DNA of 64,000 bases from Calliopum simillimum (GCA_951812925.1 OX638368.1:119373309-119437308); one strand, 5' to 3'; positions 11,230-23,470 are shown, numbered from the stretch's first letter. Numbers and translations: made by a program. The notes: generated from the letters alone by a model not told the origin.

Positions 11230-11815
11230 GAAGTTGGTTCTGCTTTTATAGAATTTGCCGAAAAATAAAGTTGTGCTGGGGTGTGCTCTACTTATGCTGC
11301 GTTGTGCCGTATTGCAAATTAAAATCGGTCCAAGGATATAGATTCTATGAGGGTGTTCTTTTTCTATGGAACTGTGAAGTTGGCCCTGCTTTTATGAAAT
11401 TTCCTCAAAAAAAACTTTTGCTGGGGTGTGCTCCACTTGTGCTGCGATTACCCGTATTGGGAAACAAAACCGCTCCAAGGATATAGATTTTGTGGGGATA
11501 TTCTTATGTTTCACCCAGAAAGTATGGAAAATTTTTTTAAATGTTGCTGAATTTTTTCAGTTTTTTTTGCAGCTACTTTTACATGCAAAGAGGATTTGAA
11601 TTTTTGCAAAGGACGTCTCCATAAAATCTATACCTTTAGAGCGATTTTGTTTTCCAATGCGGCACAATGCAGCACAAGTTTAGCACACCACGCACAACTT
11701 TTTTTTTTTGGAAAATTTCACAAAAGTAGGGCCAACTTCTTACAAAAAAAAGCATCTCCTTTTAAAACTTATATCTTTTGAGCACACCCCAGCACAACTT
11801 CTACAATATCTAAAA
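11230..11815. mobile_element. Fold-back repeat with GTGCTGGGGTGTGCTC
   Basis: The left side holds two direct copies of an about 160-bp unit (11233 and 11384) with the words GAAGTTGG, GCTGGGGTGTGCTC, CCAAGGATATAGATT. The right side (11590-11810) holds the inverse: AAATCTATACC, GCGGCACAATGCAGCACAAG, GGGCCAACTTCTTAC, GAGCACACCCCAGCAC. An interior of about 90 bp separates the arms. No coding potential. Termini and TSD were not resolved. Confidence 0.65.
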
Positions 11816-13779
11816 GATTTGGACAACATTGACGGCATCCGACTTTTACATTAAAGCAAGATTGAAGACCTTGTCTTTGAAGTCTGAAAACATGAACCTG
11901 AATTTAGGCAACATTTTCTCCACCAATGGTGGATTTTAATAGGTTCAGTCACTACATCTTAGTAGAATAGTCTTAGTTTTCAGATAAAAAATTTTTAGCC
12001 GTCAAAATTTTAAAAAGAAAATGTCAGTGATGCTAAAAATAGCAAGAATTTCAAATCCGAAAAAGAATTTTAAATCGATCAGACAGACTTTTTGTATGTC
12101 CGTTTTATTGAGAAAATGTACTGAATAACCAAAAAACACCTATACATATAGATATATCTTGTATAAAACAATGTATCAACAGCACGGAATAATAATTTCA
12201 TAGTCCAAACTCAGATTAAATCAATAGTTTAAAAGTTTTTGAACAGTGTTATTGGTAAAATAATAAAACTGGAATTTTTTTTAATTATTCGGTCCGAAAA
12301 AAGCTTTTGTATACACGTATTATTAGGAAATGTTTTTTAAGGGCATATAACTTGGAAAAAAGGAAACCAATTAATAAATTGTTGATCTACTGCTTGTTGA
12401 AAGTAGTTTTGGCTATTCGAATCCACTGACAAAAAGTATTTTTACTATTTGCTGTTTTTGTTAAAAAGCTCTTAGAAAATACCATAAAACAGTGGCCTTA
12501 GCAATTCTAAGAATAAATATCTCAGGATACTGACCAGATAGAAAAAAAACAAGTTCAGACTCTTAAACGGCTATAACAACCGAGAAAGAAAAACTATGGT
12601 TGGACTGGAGGGAGGTATTTCCTGTCAACATCCATTTCCTTGTTACTGGAAGTCATACCTACAAGTTCAGTTTTTTTGCACTCATATTTTGCATACTCAA
12701 GTCCGTCTGGCGCCCGCTTCACTATTATTTTAGTGATTTTTTGAATTAAAGGATATGTAAAAGCTACCATCCTAGAAGTAATAATATTAACAGATCAAGC
12801 ATCTAATTGTGAGACAGGGTATATTTGAAATAATGGCTGGTACACCCACAAATGTTCACGAACTCGGCAATCTACATATATACAAACATATGTAGGTATT
12901 TTAAAGTTTATACATTAAACATGCCAACGGCATCAGAAATAAAGTGAAAAAATCGGGTAAATAAAAAAAAATTAAGTGCAAATAATAAACTCAAGTTATT
13001 TGCAGTATGAAACTGTTTTTTCTTTTTTTTTTCAACACAGACAGCTTAAAGTTAAAGTGACTGTTGTTTTAAATTCACATCTATAGCATTAACATCGGCT
13101 TTAACTTAAAAAAAAGAAGAAAATAAAGTAACAAATTGAATATACAAATTGAATGTACGAATGTATATTTTGGTGTATTTGCTTACAGTTTTAATAATTT
13201 ATTTTGCTTATCTGAACCAAGCACTTTTATAAATTTTGAAATGAATTAAGTAAAATTTTTTATGCTACAGGTAACATTTGGTTAACATATAAATTACTGT
13301 ACTTTTTATAAAAACAATTAGAAATATACAAAATTAAAGAGCTTTAAGTGAAGTTTTACCAAAGCCGGCTTATACTTATTTGATAAATTCCAGAAAGAAT
13401 GTGTCATATGTTAAATACATTACATCATCTAAAACTTAAGCCCTTACCTCTAAATAGGTGAAAAAGTGAACATTTTACCTTAATCTATATATTAATTTTT
13501 TTTGCCTCCCTTTTGCGAGCTAACCATTTAACCGATTTTCGAATTTTTTTTTTATATGAAAGGTACTGTGGTGTAGAATGCACAAAACAAAAAATTATCC
13601 TCATAAGTTGCCATTGAGGCATTTAAAAACAGGATCGAAGTTTCCCATATAATTACAACAACAACAGCACCCAAAGTGTTATGCTGTGTTGTTAAGAAAG
13701 TGAAAGAGGCAGTGGAGTGAGAGAAATTTTGTTTTGTTGTTGTTTTTCTCTTGCTTGCACGAAACCTGTTTCGTTGCGC
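11816..13779. other. AT-rich spacer, no gene seen
   Basis: No convincing coding frame or transposon end. The minus-strand frame that enters from the minisatellite and continues to 13552 is an artefact of that array. Confidence 0.4.
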
Positions 13780-15545
13780 TCTATCGACGTTCTGCACCGA
13801 TATTTTGGATGTTTTTCGATACATTTGGACTTTTACCGATATTTCGGATGTTTCTCGATGCTTTTGGAATTTTACCGATATTTTGGATGTTTCTCGATGC
13901 TTTTGGACTTTACTTGATACTTTGGATGTTTCTCGATACTTTAAAACTTTTATCGATATTTTGAATTTTTCTCGATACTTTTGGACCTGTACCGATATTT
14001 TGGATGTTTCTCGATACTTTTGGACTTTTACCGATACATTGGATGTTTTTCGATACTTTTGGACTTTCACCGATATTTTGGATGTTTCTCGATACTTTTT
14101 GACTTTTACCGATATTTTGGATGTTTCTCGATGCTTTTGGACTTTAATCGATACTTTGGATGTTTCTCGATACTTTTAGACTTTTATCGATATTTTGGAT
14201 TTTTCTCGATACTTTTGTACTTTTACCGATATTTTGGATGTTTCTCGATACTTTTGGACTTTTACCGATATATTGAATGTTTTTCGATACTTTTGGACTT
14301 TCACCGATATTTTGGATGTTTCTCGATAATTTTTGACTTTTACCGATATTTTGGATGTTTCTCGATACTTTTAGACTTTTATCGATATTTTGGATGTTTC
14401 TCGATGCTTTTGGACTTTTACCGATATTTTGGATGTTTCTCGATGCTTTTGGACTTTTACCGATATTTTGGATGTTTATCGATGCTTTTTGACTATTACC
14501 AATATTTTGGATTTTTCTCGATACTTTTGGACTTTTACCGATATTTTGGATGTTTCTCGATGCTTTTGGACTTTAATCGATATTTTGGATTTTTTTCGAT
14601 ACTTTTGGACTTTTACCGATATATTGAATGTTTTTCGATACTTTTAAACTTTCACCGATATTTTGGATTTTTCTCGATACTTTTGGACTTTTACCGATAT
14701 ATTGGATGTTTCTCGATACTTTTAGACTTTTATCGATATTTTGGATGTTTTTCGATACATTTGGACTTTTACCGATATTTTAGATGTTTCTCGATACTTT
14801 TGGACTTTTACCGATATTTTGGATGTTTCTCGATTCTTTTGGACTTTAATCGATACTTTGGATGTTTCTCGATACTTTTAGACTTTTATCGAAATTTTGG
14901 ATTTTTTTCGATACTTTTGGACCTCTACCGATATTTTGGATGTTTCTCGATACTTTTGGACTTTTATCGATATATTGGATGCTTTTCGATACTTTTGGAC
15001 TTTCACCGATATTTTGGATGTTTCTCGATACTTTTTGACTTTTACCGATATTTTGGATGTTTCTCGATGCTTTTGGACTTTAATCGATACTTTGGATGTT
15101 TCTCGATACTTTTAGACTTTTATCGATATTTTGGATTTTTCTCGATACTTTTGTACTTTTACCGGTATTTTGGATGTTTCTCGATACTTTTGGACTTTTA
15201 CCGATGTATTGAATGTTTTTCGATACTTTTGGACTTTCACCGATATTTTGGATGTTTCTCGATACTTTTGGACTTTTACCGATATATTGGATGTTTCTCG
15301 ATACTTTTAGACTTTTATCGATATTTTGGATGTTCTCGATGCTTTTGGACTTTTACCGATATTTTGGATGTTTCTCGATGCTTTTGGACTTTTACCGATA
15401 TTTTGGATGCTTATCGATGCTTTTTGACTATTACCAATATTTTGGATTTTTCTCGATACTTTTGGACTTTTACCGATATACATACCGATGTTTGTCGATA
15501 CTTTTGAGATCTTTTCGATATCTTGGATGTTTTCCGATATTTTTT
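13780..15545 (+). repeat. 39-bp minisatellite, about 45 units
   Basis: Units have the form CGATATTTTGGATGTTTCT followed by CGATACTTTTGGACTTTTAC. Each 39-bp unit is thus two related halves of 19 and 20 bp starting CGATA. Divergence between units is low. The period is 13 codons, so frames stay open on both strands (VKVQKYRETSKIS on minus, DFYRYFGCFSILL on plus). A block of at least 500 bp is repeated at an offset of 936 bp, exactly 24 units. A 1-bp deletion near 15329 breaks phase, which argues against coding. No TIR or TSD was found at the edges. Confidence 0.95.
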
Positions 15546-15928
15546 GGCACAAGCACTACACCAATTTTTATGTTATTCGGTTTTAAGATATACTGAGCCT
15601 GCTGCATATAAAAAAATGTTGCTACGATTAATGAATACTCAATGTTCTGGCTTTCTTTTTTACCAAACGGTACTCGGAAAAAGTGTATCTATCTCAAAGT
15701 AAAAGGCCAAATTTTGGCCACCGGCGATACTAGTATTTATAAACATTGTAGCAAATTCAAGGTTTTCTGCATTAATATTGCACAACACGGCGTATGAATA
15801 ACATTTGATGGAAGAATAAAAAAATTTATGTTGGAAAGTCTGGTTTTCGTTATAATTTAATAATCATCAGAATCATATCTCAGCACAAAAGTAAATACAG
15901 AACATGCAAAAGCTACCATTTTCTTGCT
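15546..15928. other. Spacer, nothing recognised
   Basis: Unique-looking AT-rich DNA between the minisatellite and the next repeat. Confidence 0.4.
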
Positions 15929-16056
15929 TTACCCTACACCCAGAGTATATTCACTTTGTCCTTCTGTTTGTAACGCAGAGATGGAGTTGTGGCGTCACCT
16001 CTTAAGTCGATATTGCTATGTTCGTCTGTCTGGTTGGCGGGCTGGCAGTCTAAGCA
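15929..16056 (-). mobile_element. GTGTAGGGTAT element, truncated copy
   Basis: Begins TACCCTACACCCAGAGTAT and matches the outer part of the inverted copy at 59957 through CACTTTGTCCTTC, GTTTGTAACGC, GGCGTCACCTC and GTCTGTCTGG, then ends. Only about 130 bp remain. Non-coding. Confidence 0.7.
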
Positions 16057-17735
16057 TAGAAATAAAATGTTTTTCCTCTATGTATTTTGACTTATTCTTG
16101 AAATATTGTTAGCATTTGTACTAAAACACATTTAACAATAAGCTGAAACCAACAATGTCATCTTATCCATTCTTGTTTGGTAGCCAATAATGTTCCAAAA
16201 AAGAACTAAAAATTGAATTACATTTTTCTTTTAACACTTTCCTGCACTTTCTGTGGTCGTAAATTAGAAAAAATTTAAGAATTATTCATAAAACGAAGAA
16301 ATTTTGTTGAAAGGCATAGGTATCTGTTGACTGAATGGATGAAATGGCTAAGAAAAGTAGATAGATTTTTCAGAATTTGTTCAATGCTCAAAAGAGTTCA
16401 AAACTAATCTGACAGTTAATTAATCCACTTCTCCCACGCTAGAATATAAACATAAATACTACTTACCCTCAAAATTTTACACAATAAATCTGCAATAAGT
16501 CTACAATTTAACATTGCATTTTTTTTTATGAAAACGAAAAAATTTTATCTTCATTCCAATTTGTGCATTCTAGTGGCTATCCAAAACCTTCAATTTTCGT
16601 ACACTGAACCTACTAAAATTTTCCAAACGTAATAGCAGTGACTACAAACTATTGACCAGAAACTCTTCACATCCATCCATATCAATGTTTGCCTAGAAAC
16701 AATATTTTCACCACAAACTCAGTTTCAGCACACACACAGCATTTCGATTGCTCTAACGAAATTTCAAATTTTCTTGATGCATGAAATTCACACAAAACGA
16801 CAGCGTAGTGTAACTGCAAGGCAAAGGCAGAGGCAATAATTGTGTGATTTAACCCAAACGAACGTGCAGACGCAATACTCGTTGTGTTCTCATGTGGCAT
16901 CAAGTGGCAAACTTAAGTGTTGAGCCAGGATGTTGATTTATTGGATGTTTGTTGTTTATTTGTTGGTTTGGAGAATGGAGTCTGGTGTTAAGGGGGCGGG
17001 AGGGGGAGTCGGTTAAGTATTGACCAAGTGACCTCGTATTTACACCTGTGCTGTAACAAAAAGTGATAGCAATGCTTTTTGCCATTTTTACACTGTAACA
17101 CATTACGTTTCACTCAAACATATACACTTACACAGTCCCTGTCACTTTCTTTCTCTCTCACTACGAATTGCAACTCCCCATGGTCTAATAAAACTTGCTG
17201 TAGACATTAAGTGTGGCATCAAGCATACTTGGCATGTCTATCATGTTACACTTGAAAAAAATGCAATGTTAATTAAAGTTACAAAAATCTGCAAGTGCAA
17301 TACAAAAGTGCAAAGATTTATTTCTTCATTCATAGTTAAGAAAGAAAGGGAATAACATCAGTGGAAATTTTTTTTCAGAATTTTTTCTTTTGCTTTATTT
17401 AATAGCTTTAAATCCTGCAGCAGAAAGAAAATTTCACCAGAATTTAATTTATTATTACTTATTTAATTTATTTGCCTCGAAAAATACTGGTTTGCTTAAC
17501 ATCTTGCACTCCAAAAAAATTTCAAAATATTAAAAACAAACGAATTAAAAACAACATTAAAGTATGTAAATGAAAATATAAAAAGAAAACCCTTTCTCAA
17601 AGTCGGTTAGCTAAGCTCTGAAAAGCTGTTTGTTAATTCTAAACTTACTAAATGATTCTATTAAAAAACAGCGGATAGTCCAAAACAATTTAGCTCCACG
17701 TTGGGCACCATTTTATTTAATGATATTAAATATTA
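16057..17735. other. Spacer, no gene seen
   Basis: Contains a slightly GC-richer part (16900-17020, with GGGGGCGGGAGGGGGAG near 16990) but no recognisable coding frame, RNA gene or transposon end. Confidence 0.4.
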
Positions 17736-17954
17736 CGAGCCCTAACCGCCAAAAAGAATTAACCGACACGAGATCAAATTTCCGTTTTTTGATAGAAATC
17801 GATAACTTGTGTCCATATGCATCTTCTCTTCAAATTTCATAACTGTGGAAAGTACCATTACGAAGTTATAGTGAAAAGAGTTTTGAATTTTCGACTACGA
17901 AACAATCCAAAAAATGTTTTTGGTCGGTTGTGTATTTTTGGCGGTTAAAGCTCG
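17736..17954. mobile_element. Small TIR element (MITE candidate)
   Basis: About 219 bp with inverted ends CGAGCCCTAACCGCC and, inverted from the right, CGAGCTTTAACCGCC, followed on both sides by AAAAA and ACCGAC. ATTA occurs directly outside both ends (17732-17735 and 17955-17958), which may be a short target duplication. No coding capacity. Superfamily uncertain. Confidence 0.5.
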
Positions 17955-18111
17955 ATTAGATAATGGATTTCGATGAGTCTGAAGCTCCGTTAATCCAGGA
18001 ATCTCTCGATTCAATGTTAACAGAAAATTCCTATCAACATGAAGTGTTGGTTTACAGTGGTCAGTTGATTTTTTACAGACAGAGCTTTGCTGTGTTCTCT
18101 AAAGCTAAAGA

Positions 18112-18262
18112 CTACTTACTCTTTCGCATATAAGTTGATAGGTAGCATGGTATTACATTTAATGATTCTGCTGAAGTGGCTTTCGCTCTGCGCTCTTTAA
18201 TATTTCCCTTCCATTTCAGTTTGTTATCAAAAAACACTCCTAGAAACTCTGCTGTTTTTGAT
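18112..18262 (-). pseudogene. Non-LTR reverse transcriptase scrap
   Basis: The minus-strand frame just left of the hexamer array reads SKTAEFLGVFFDNKLKWKGN then IKERRAKATSA. This is the block near the RT C-terminus of Jockey/I/R1-type elements (family pattern YLGVxLDxxLxWxxHI followed by KA). Only about 50 residues remain, ending at a stop at 18112, and the upstream side is replaced by the TATATC array. A dead fragment; its clade cannot be told. Confidence 0.65.
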
Positions 18263-18263
18263 A

Positions 18264-18474
18264 AATCTATATCTATATCTATATCTATATCTATATCTAT
18301 ATCTATATCTATATCTATATCTATATCTATATCTATATCTATATCTATATCTATATCTATATCTATATCTATATCTATATCTATATCTATATTTATATCT
18401 ATATCTATATCTATATCTATATCTATATCTATATCTATATCTTTATCTATATCTATATCTATATCTATATCTAT
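18264..18474 (+). repeat. Hexamer array (TATATC)n, left half
   Basis: About 210 bp of TATATC with two or three point variants. It is in the same orientation as the array at 20308-20629, so the two are halves of one array of about 530 bp split by the fold-back at 18475-20307. The Ile-Asp, Ile-Ser and Tyr-Leu frames are artefacts. Confidence 0.95.
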
Positions 18475-20307
18475 TAGAGCGCCCACAAGATATATGAAAT
18501 GTGCAAAGTTGAGAATTTGTTTGCTCCCCGTCCATTTCCTGAAATCAGAGGTCAAAAAAATAAGATCTCAAAAAAAAATTTAGAATCGGTAGTGGAAAAA
18601 GCCCAGCCGGTCTTCGATCAAAGGTCGAAAAATTGACTAAAAAAAGGGAAGTCGCTTTGACTGCCCGTTACTTCAAAACTGTTCATTTTTTCATAATGTT
18701 TTTAAGACAACTTTTGTAGAGCATGACTATGTTAACATTATCTTCTTAAAAAGTTTTGGTCCAAAAATTAAATTTGTTGTTGTTTCGGTACTTTAATTTT
18801 TTAAGAAAATTTTCATGACTTTTTTTCTATAAATTGGTTTTTTGTAAATTTCAAAGGGCGGAATATTTGTTCTGGAATTCTTTTATTGCATGAGATTAAA
18901 TGGTGATTAATTCAACAAAAAAAAATTATTCAAAAATATTAAGTTTTAAGGTATGGAGCCGGTCTCAATGTTGGAAAAAAATGTGTATTCTAATTTTTTT
19001 CTTTTAATCGCTACTTTATTGGATGCAACAAAATGCATTGCTAGTTATTATTAAATGCATCATTTAGAACTGCTTTTTGCCTTCAAAATGAGCTATAAAA
19101 TGGGTTTGTGCGACTTTTTTTCAAAAAGTTATGATCATTTTAAAATGACATCATGAAAGTTAAAAATCATGTATGGATTTTCTATAGCAATTGCCATATT
19201 ACTATATCTTTTATAATGTTATTTTAAAATGGTCATAACTTTTTAAAGAAAAATCATACAAGACCATTCTGTAACTCATTTTGAAGAAAAAAAATAGTAC
19301 TGAATGACGCATTTAATAAAACAGACCAAAACGATTTTGTGTGTGTTCTACACAACCCCAAAAATCGAGTTTTTTGAACATTAGGGTTGAGATATCTCAC
19401 AAACCATAAGTGACATAGCAATTTCGCGTCCAATTTCGAATTCAGCATTAATTACTACATCTAAAAAGACTATCTTTGTTTTGGTTTGCAGTCGTTTTTT
19501 ATAAATACGGTTTTTCGACCTCATTTTGAAAACCATGCCATGAACCGATTTTGAAAACTTTTTTTTCTTATTCAGTAAAAGCTCAGGTGCAATTTCACAT
19601 CTTTGTGCAGTTTTTGACAACTTGATTGAAATTTTTTCCTGAGCTGCGTGCACGAAATTCGAAATTTTCGATTATCTCTGCTGGAATAGCCCAAAAACGC
19701 ACTAAAACGAAATAAATGCTATTTTCGTGTTCAGTAATCCCAAATTAATTTAGAAAATATGACTAATAAAAAGGATTCTTACCAAATTGAAAATTAAGAA
19801 GAAAAAGTAAAAAAATAAATTTTTTTTCTTATCATTGAAACGGGCTCCATTTCTTAAAAACTAATATTTTTTCGTAATTTTTCCTTTAAATTAATTAACA
19901 TTTAATTTCCTACAATATAAAAATTCCAGAACAAATATTCCGCCCTTTAAAATTTACAAAAAACCAATTTATAGAAAAAAAGTCATGAAATTTTCTCAAA
20001 AAATTAAAGTTGTTGTACCGAAACAACAACAAATTTAATTTTTGGACCAAAACTTTTTAAGAAGATAATGTTAACCTAGTCATGCTGTACAAAAGTTGTC
20101 TTGAAAATATTATGAAAAAATGAACAGTTTTGAAGTAACGGGCAGTCCAAGCGACTTCCCTTTTTTAGACGTTTAATCGAAAACCGGCTGGGTTTTTTCC
20201 ACTACCGATTCCAAATTTTTTTTTGAGATCTTATTTTTTTGACCTATAATTTCAGGAAATGGACGGGGAGAAAACAAAATCAGAATTTTGCACATATGGG
20301 CGCTCTA
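18475..20307. mobile_element. 1.83-kb fold-back element (TAGAGCGCCC ends)
   Basis: The ends are TAGAGCGCCCA and its inverse TGGGCGCTCTA. The arms are about 430-500 bp long and highly similar; paired words include CCCGTCCATTTCCTGAAAT, GTAGTGGAAAAA, CTGCCCGTTACTTCAAAAC and GGGCGGAATATTTGTTCTGG. The left arm has an extra 13 bp near 18486. Weaker pairing continues inward (GGAGCCGGTCTCAATG near 18956 with its inverse near 19840), and a separate nested hairpin lies at 19065-19310. Direct copies of ATATCTAT abut both ends (18467-18474, 20308-20315). No transposase was found. hAT-like behaviour is inferred only from the TAG...CTA ends and a possible 8-bp duplication. Confidence 0.85.
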
Positions 20308-20629
20308 ATATCTATATCTATATCTTTATTTATATCTATATCTATATCTATATCTATATCTATATCTATATCTATATCTATATCTATATCTATATCTATA
20401 TCTATATCTATATCTATATCTATATCTATATCTATATCTATATCTATATCTATAACTATAACTATATCTATATCTATATCTATATCTATATCTATATCTA
20501 TATCTATATCTATATCTATATCTATATCTATATCTATATCTACATCTATATCTATATCTATATCTATATCTATATCTATATCTATGTCTATGTCTATATC
20601 TATATCTATATCCATATCTATATCTATAT
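20308..20629 (+). repeat. Hexamer array (TATATC)n, right half
   Basis: Continuation of the array interrupted by the fold-back. It contains more variants than the left half (TATAAC near 20450, TACATC near 20540, TATGTC near 20583). Not coding. Confidence 0.95.
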
Positions 20630-22208
20630 ATGGTAGAACACCAGAAAATGTCAGATTAATTGGACTATTCCCAACATTATTTTTTAGATCCATTTATCGA
20701 AATTCGCAAAACCAACGGAATTAATGGAGTAAATTCTTTTCTTTAAAGATAATTTATATGTCAATATTTTAAGATACTTTTTTTCCGAAATACCTTCGGC
20801 TTTGTCCGGGTTCCTGGAAAACCCAAAAATTCAAAAAACAGATTTCTGACTTGCATTGCTTTCGATGTCAAGCTATCAGGTTAGATTCCAGGACAAACTC
20901 TAATTTGAAGTACCCTCAGCATCACCCGGAATATTAAAAAATCCTGGGACCGGGAAAAGTAACATCCGCTGAAAAAAAGTCTAATACAGCGATATGAAAA
21001 CTGACCTTTTGAAACTGTTTAAAGGTTATCGGGAACGGCCGAATGAAGTCGCTTTCGAAATCGGTTCAGCCCCTATTTCTTTCGATTTGCTTGATGTTTT
21101 TTTTTTTTTTTATTTGAAAAGTTGTGTTTAGGAGCAGTGATTGGATTATACTTTTTTTAATTGGGTGGTGTCATGCCCCTTAATGGAGAAAATACTTTCA
21201 TGATTTAACCACTACATCGATTTTTATGATATTTAGTATAAAGACAGGGTTAGCACTAAGAAACGGCAACGCGTCGTTTAGTTGGTAGACAAAACTGTTG
21301 CATATATTTTAATGCCATTTGGAATAATGGTAGACTTAACGATAAGGTTAGAAATTGAATATTAAAAAGGATATTAAAAGTATTTGTTTCATAGGAAGCA
21401 GTTACAAGCTTCCAAAAAGAAATTATGCAGCTATATTAGTAATTATTTAAAGTCACATTGAATTTGTCGAATTTTGGCCGCAAGGTGAATTCTAGTACAT
21501 AATAGGCATACGTAATCGGTGCATGAGACTCATTCTATTCGCTTAATTTTTTTTTTTTTTTTTTTTTTTTTTTGGAAAGCTTTTGAGGAGGAGCAGTGCT
21601 AAAATTTTAGTTCGGCCACTAATATTTTCGATAAGCCACTGTTAAAATTATTTCAGTTTTATTTTTTGCACGAAATTTTTCCAGTGTAGTTTAAAGTTAT
21701 TCATTTGTGTGCATACTTTTGTGTTAGTATATATCAAGCATTTCCTCAATGCTGCTGTTGTTGCAGTGTTATTATTGTTTTTGCCACCACTGTTGTATTC
21801 TTAATTGAAGTTCGGATGTTTGCATTGCTCCCCTTAGACAACTGGGAGCAATAATTTTAGCAATAGTTGCTCCAATAATTCCCTAAAATTTCATTTGTAA
21901 CAAAATTCGATGCAATTGCAGTTGATTTAAGGCAAATATGTACGAGTATGTATTTGCAAATTGAATTTCTCGAAACTAATGTAGAAGCTACGGGTACTCG
22001 TAAATATAAATATGCATGTGTACTTTATCATCATTGTTGCTGGATAAATATGAAAATCGAATTTTGAATTTTGAAATTTTATTTGAATATTCAAATGCAA
22101 TTAATTTAATATTTAAGACAAAAACATTCCTCAATAAATATAATATGAATACAATTGCATATAAGTGTGTGTGGGACATTTAAGTGGCTTTCTCAGCTGT
22201 GTTGCAGC
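20630..22208. other. Spacer with a dispersed-repeat piece
   Basis: About 20905-21070 shares words with the inverse of 25435-25575 (CGGAATATTAAAAAATCCTG, CATCCGCTG, GGGAAC, GAAGTCGCT), so it belongs to an unknown dispersed family. A T30-like run lies near 21548-21572. No gene seen. The last 8 bases (22201-22208) are the TSD of the next element. Confidence 0.5.
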
Positions 22209-22557
22209 TAGGGACTCCAATTTTTTGACTTTTTGCGATCCCGGGATTTCGGGATCGAGAAAATTTGAATCCCGGGATCCCGGGATTTTTCGGGATTCGT
22301 ATGTTTTTTTTTTTGTTCCTAAATAGACAGAATTTAGTATTAAAAATTCCTATTATTTTGTCTTATATACCCCTACTACACCCCTACAAAGATATTTTAT
22401 TTAAAAAGTGTCAAAAATATTAAAGAACAATTTCTTAAAGCAGGTACATTTTATTATTAATTCACGCCTTTTTTAAAAACAAAAATTCATAAATACTTAT
22501 TTGCTTCAAAAAAAAGCATAAAGGTACATTGCAGCATTATATGCTTAGTTAAATACA

Positions 22558-23470
22558 TATCGATACCTTAGAGCGCTATAGTCCTATCTCAATTTTTTCA
22601 ATTATTGGGAAATGCAAAAAGAATACTTCAAACAGTGGTTATTTAGAATTGGCTGCGATTTTGAAAAAACTATACATGCAATAATTTTACCTTAGTATAT
22701 TTTAACATAATTTTATGTTAAAAAATTCTTTTATTAATTTTTAACAGAATCAATTTAACAAATTATATGGAATTGCACTACTATTCAAATAAACTACACA
22801 TTTAGTAAATTTTATGAGCGACCAGCATTTCCCGGTGTGCGTTGCGATAGCTTCTTTTGTACGGAGGGCAGAGCATTTCCAATTAAACCAATGAATGTAA
22901 ATTGCTCCGATGCAATTTATATGCGCACCAAAACTCACCTAGATAGTTTCAGAGCATTAGATAGTTTCAGAGGTATGATACTTTTTTAAGGACGTGGGAC
23001 CGCCCATTTTTCCCTTAGACACTATTTGTCCCGTGACTCTTAATACACATACCACATCTCATCCATATCCTTTAAATGATTTCAGAGACATGAAAAATTA
23101 TTTTTTTTCGAATCATGGAAAAAACAAGAAAGTTTCAAAAATTTCTGGTTCTGACCTTTGGGTGAAAAAGAAAATGTTTCCACTAAAAGATGTAAAATGT
23201 CATGAAACGTGTAGAAAAGACGAAAAAAATGGAAAAATTTTCTTAAAAATGTGACTTATTTAAATATTCAGAGGAGATAGCACAGTGGCGCTCTTCAAAA
23301 AATTACAGTTTGGAGATACGATTTTTCTTAATTCTCGATTATTTCGGTGTTTTAGTGGTATTTTGACATCCCACAGAATTCCACTCGGTAAAGAAGCCCA
23401 CAAGGATACCATATCTGCAAAAATCGCAAAAAGTGGAGATAGGACTATAGCGCTCTAAGGTATTGATATA
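22558..23470. mobile_element. TIR element nested in the hAT transposon
   Basis: About 0.9 kb with imperfect inverted ends of about 33 bp: ATATCGATACCTTAGAGCGC continuing TATAGTCCTATCTC, and the inverse at 23437-23470 with one or two mismatches. Pairing runs out into AT-rich flanks, so the duplication cannot be set (TA is possible). The frame at 22994-23254 has no known domain. The core TAGAGCGC resembles the first 8 bases of the fold-back at 18475. Confidence 0.7.

Noticed and set aside
13981..15507. 508-residue plus-strand frame rich in Phe-Tyr-Asp
   Set aside because: Translation of the 39-bp minisatellite; a 1-bp deletion changes the repeat register and both strands are open.
13780..15545. 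CRISPR-like array
   Set aside because: Units are contiguous without unique spacers and the setting is an animal genome.
18112..18583. Ile-Asp / Ile-Ser / Tyr-Leu frames
   Set aside because: Translation of the TATATC array; only the RT scrap at the minus-strand 3' end is real protein ancestry.
18264..20629. TATATC arrays as the outer arms of the fold-back
   Set aside because: Both arrays read TATATC on the same strand, so they are direct, not inverted; they are the split target site.
20239..20724. Ile-Ser / Tyr-Ile / Ile-Asp frames
   Set aside because: Same TATATC array, right half.
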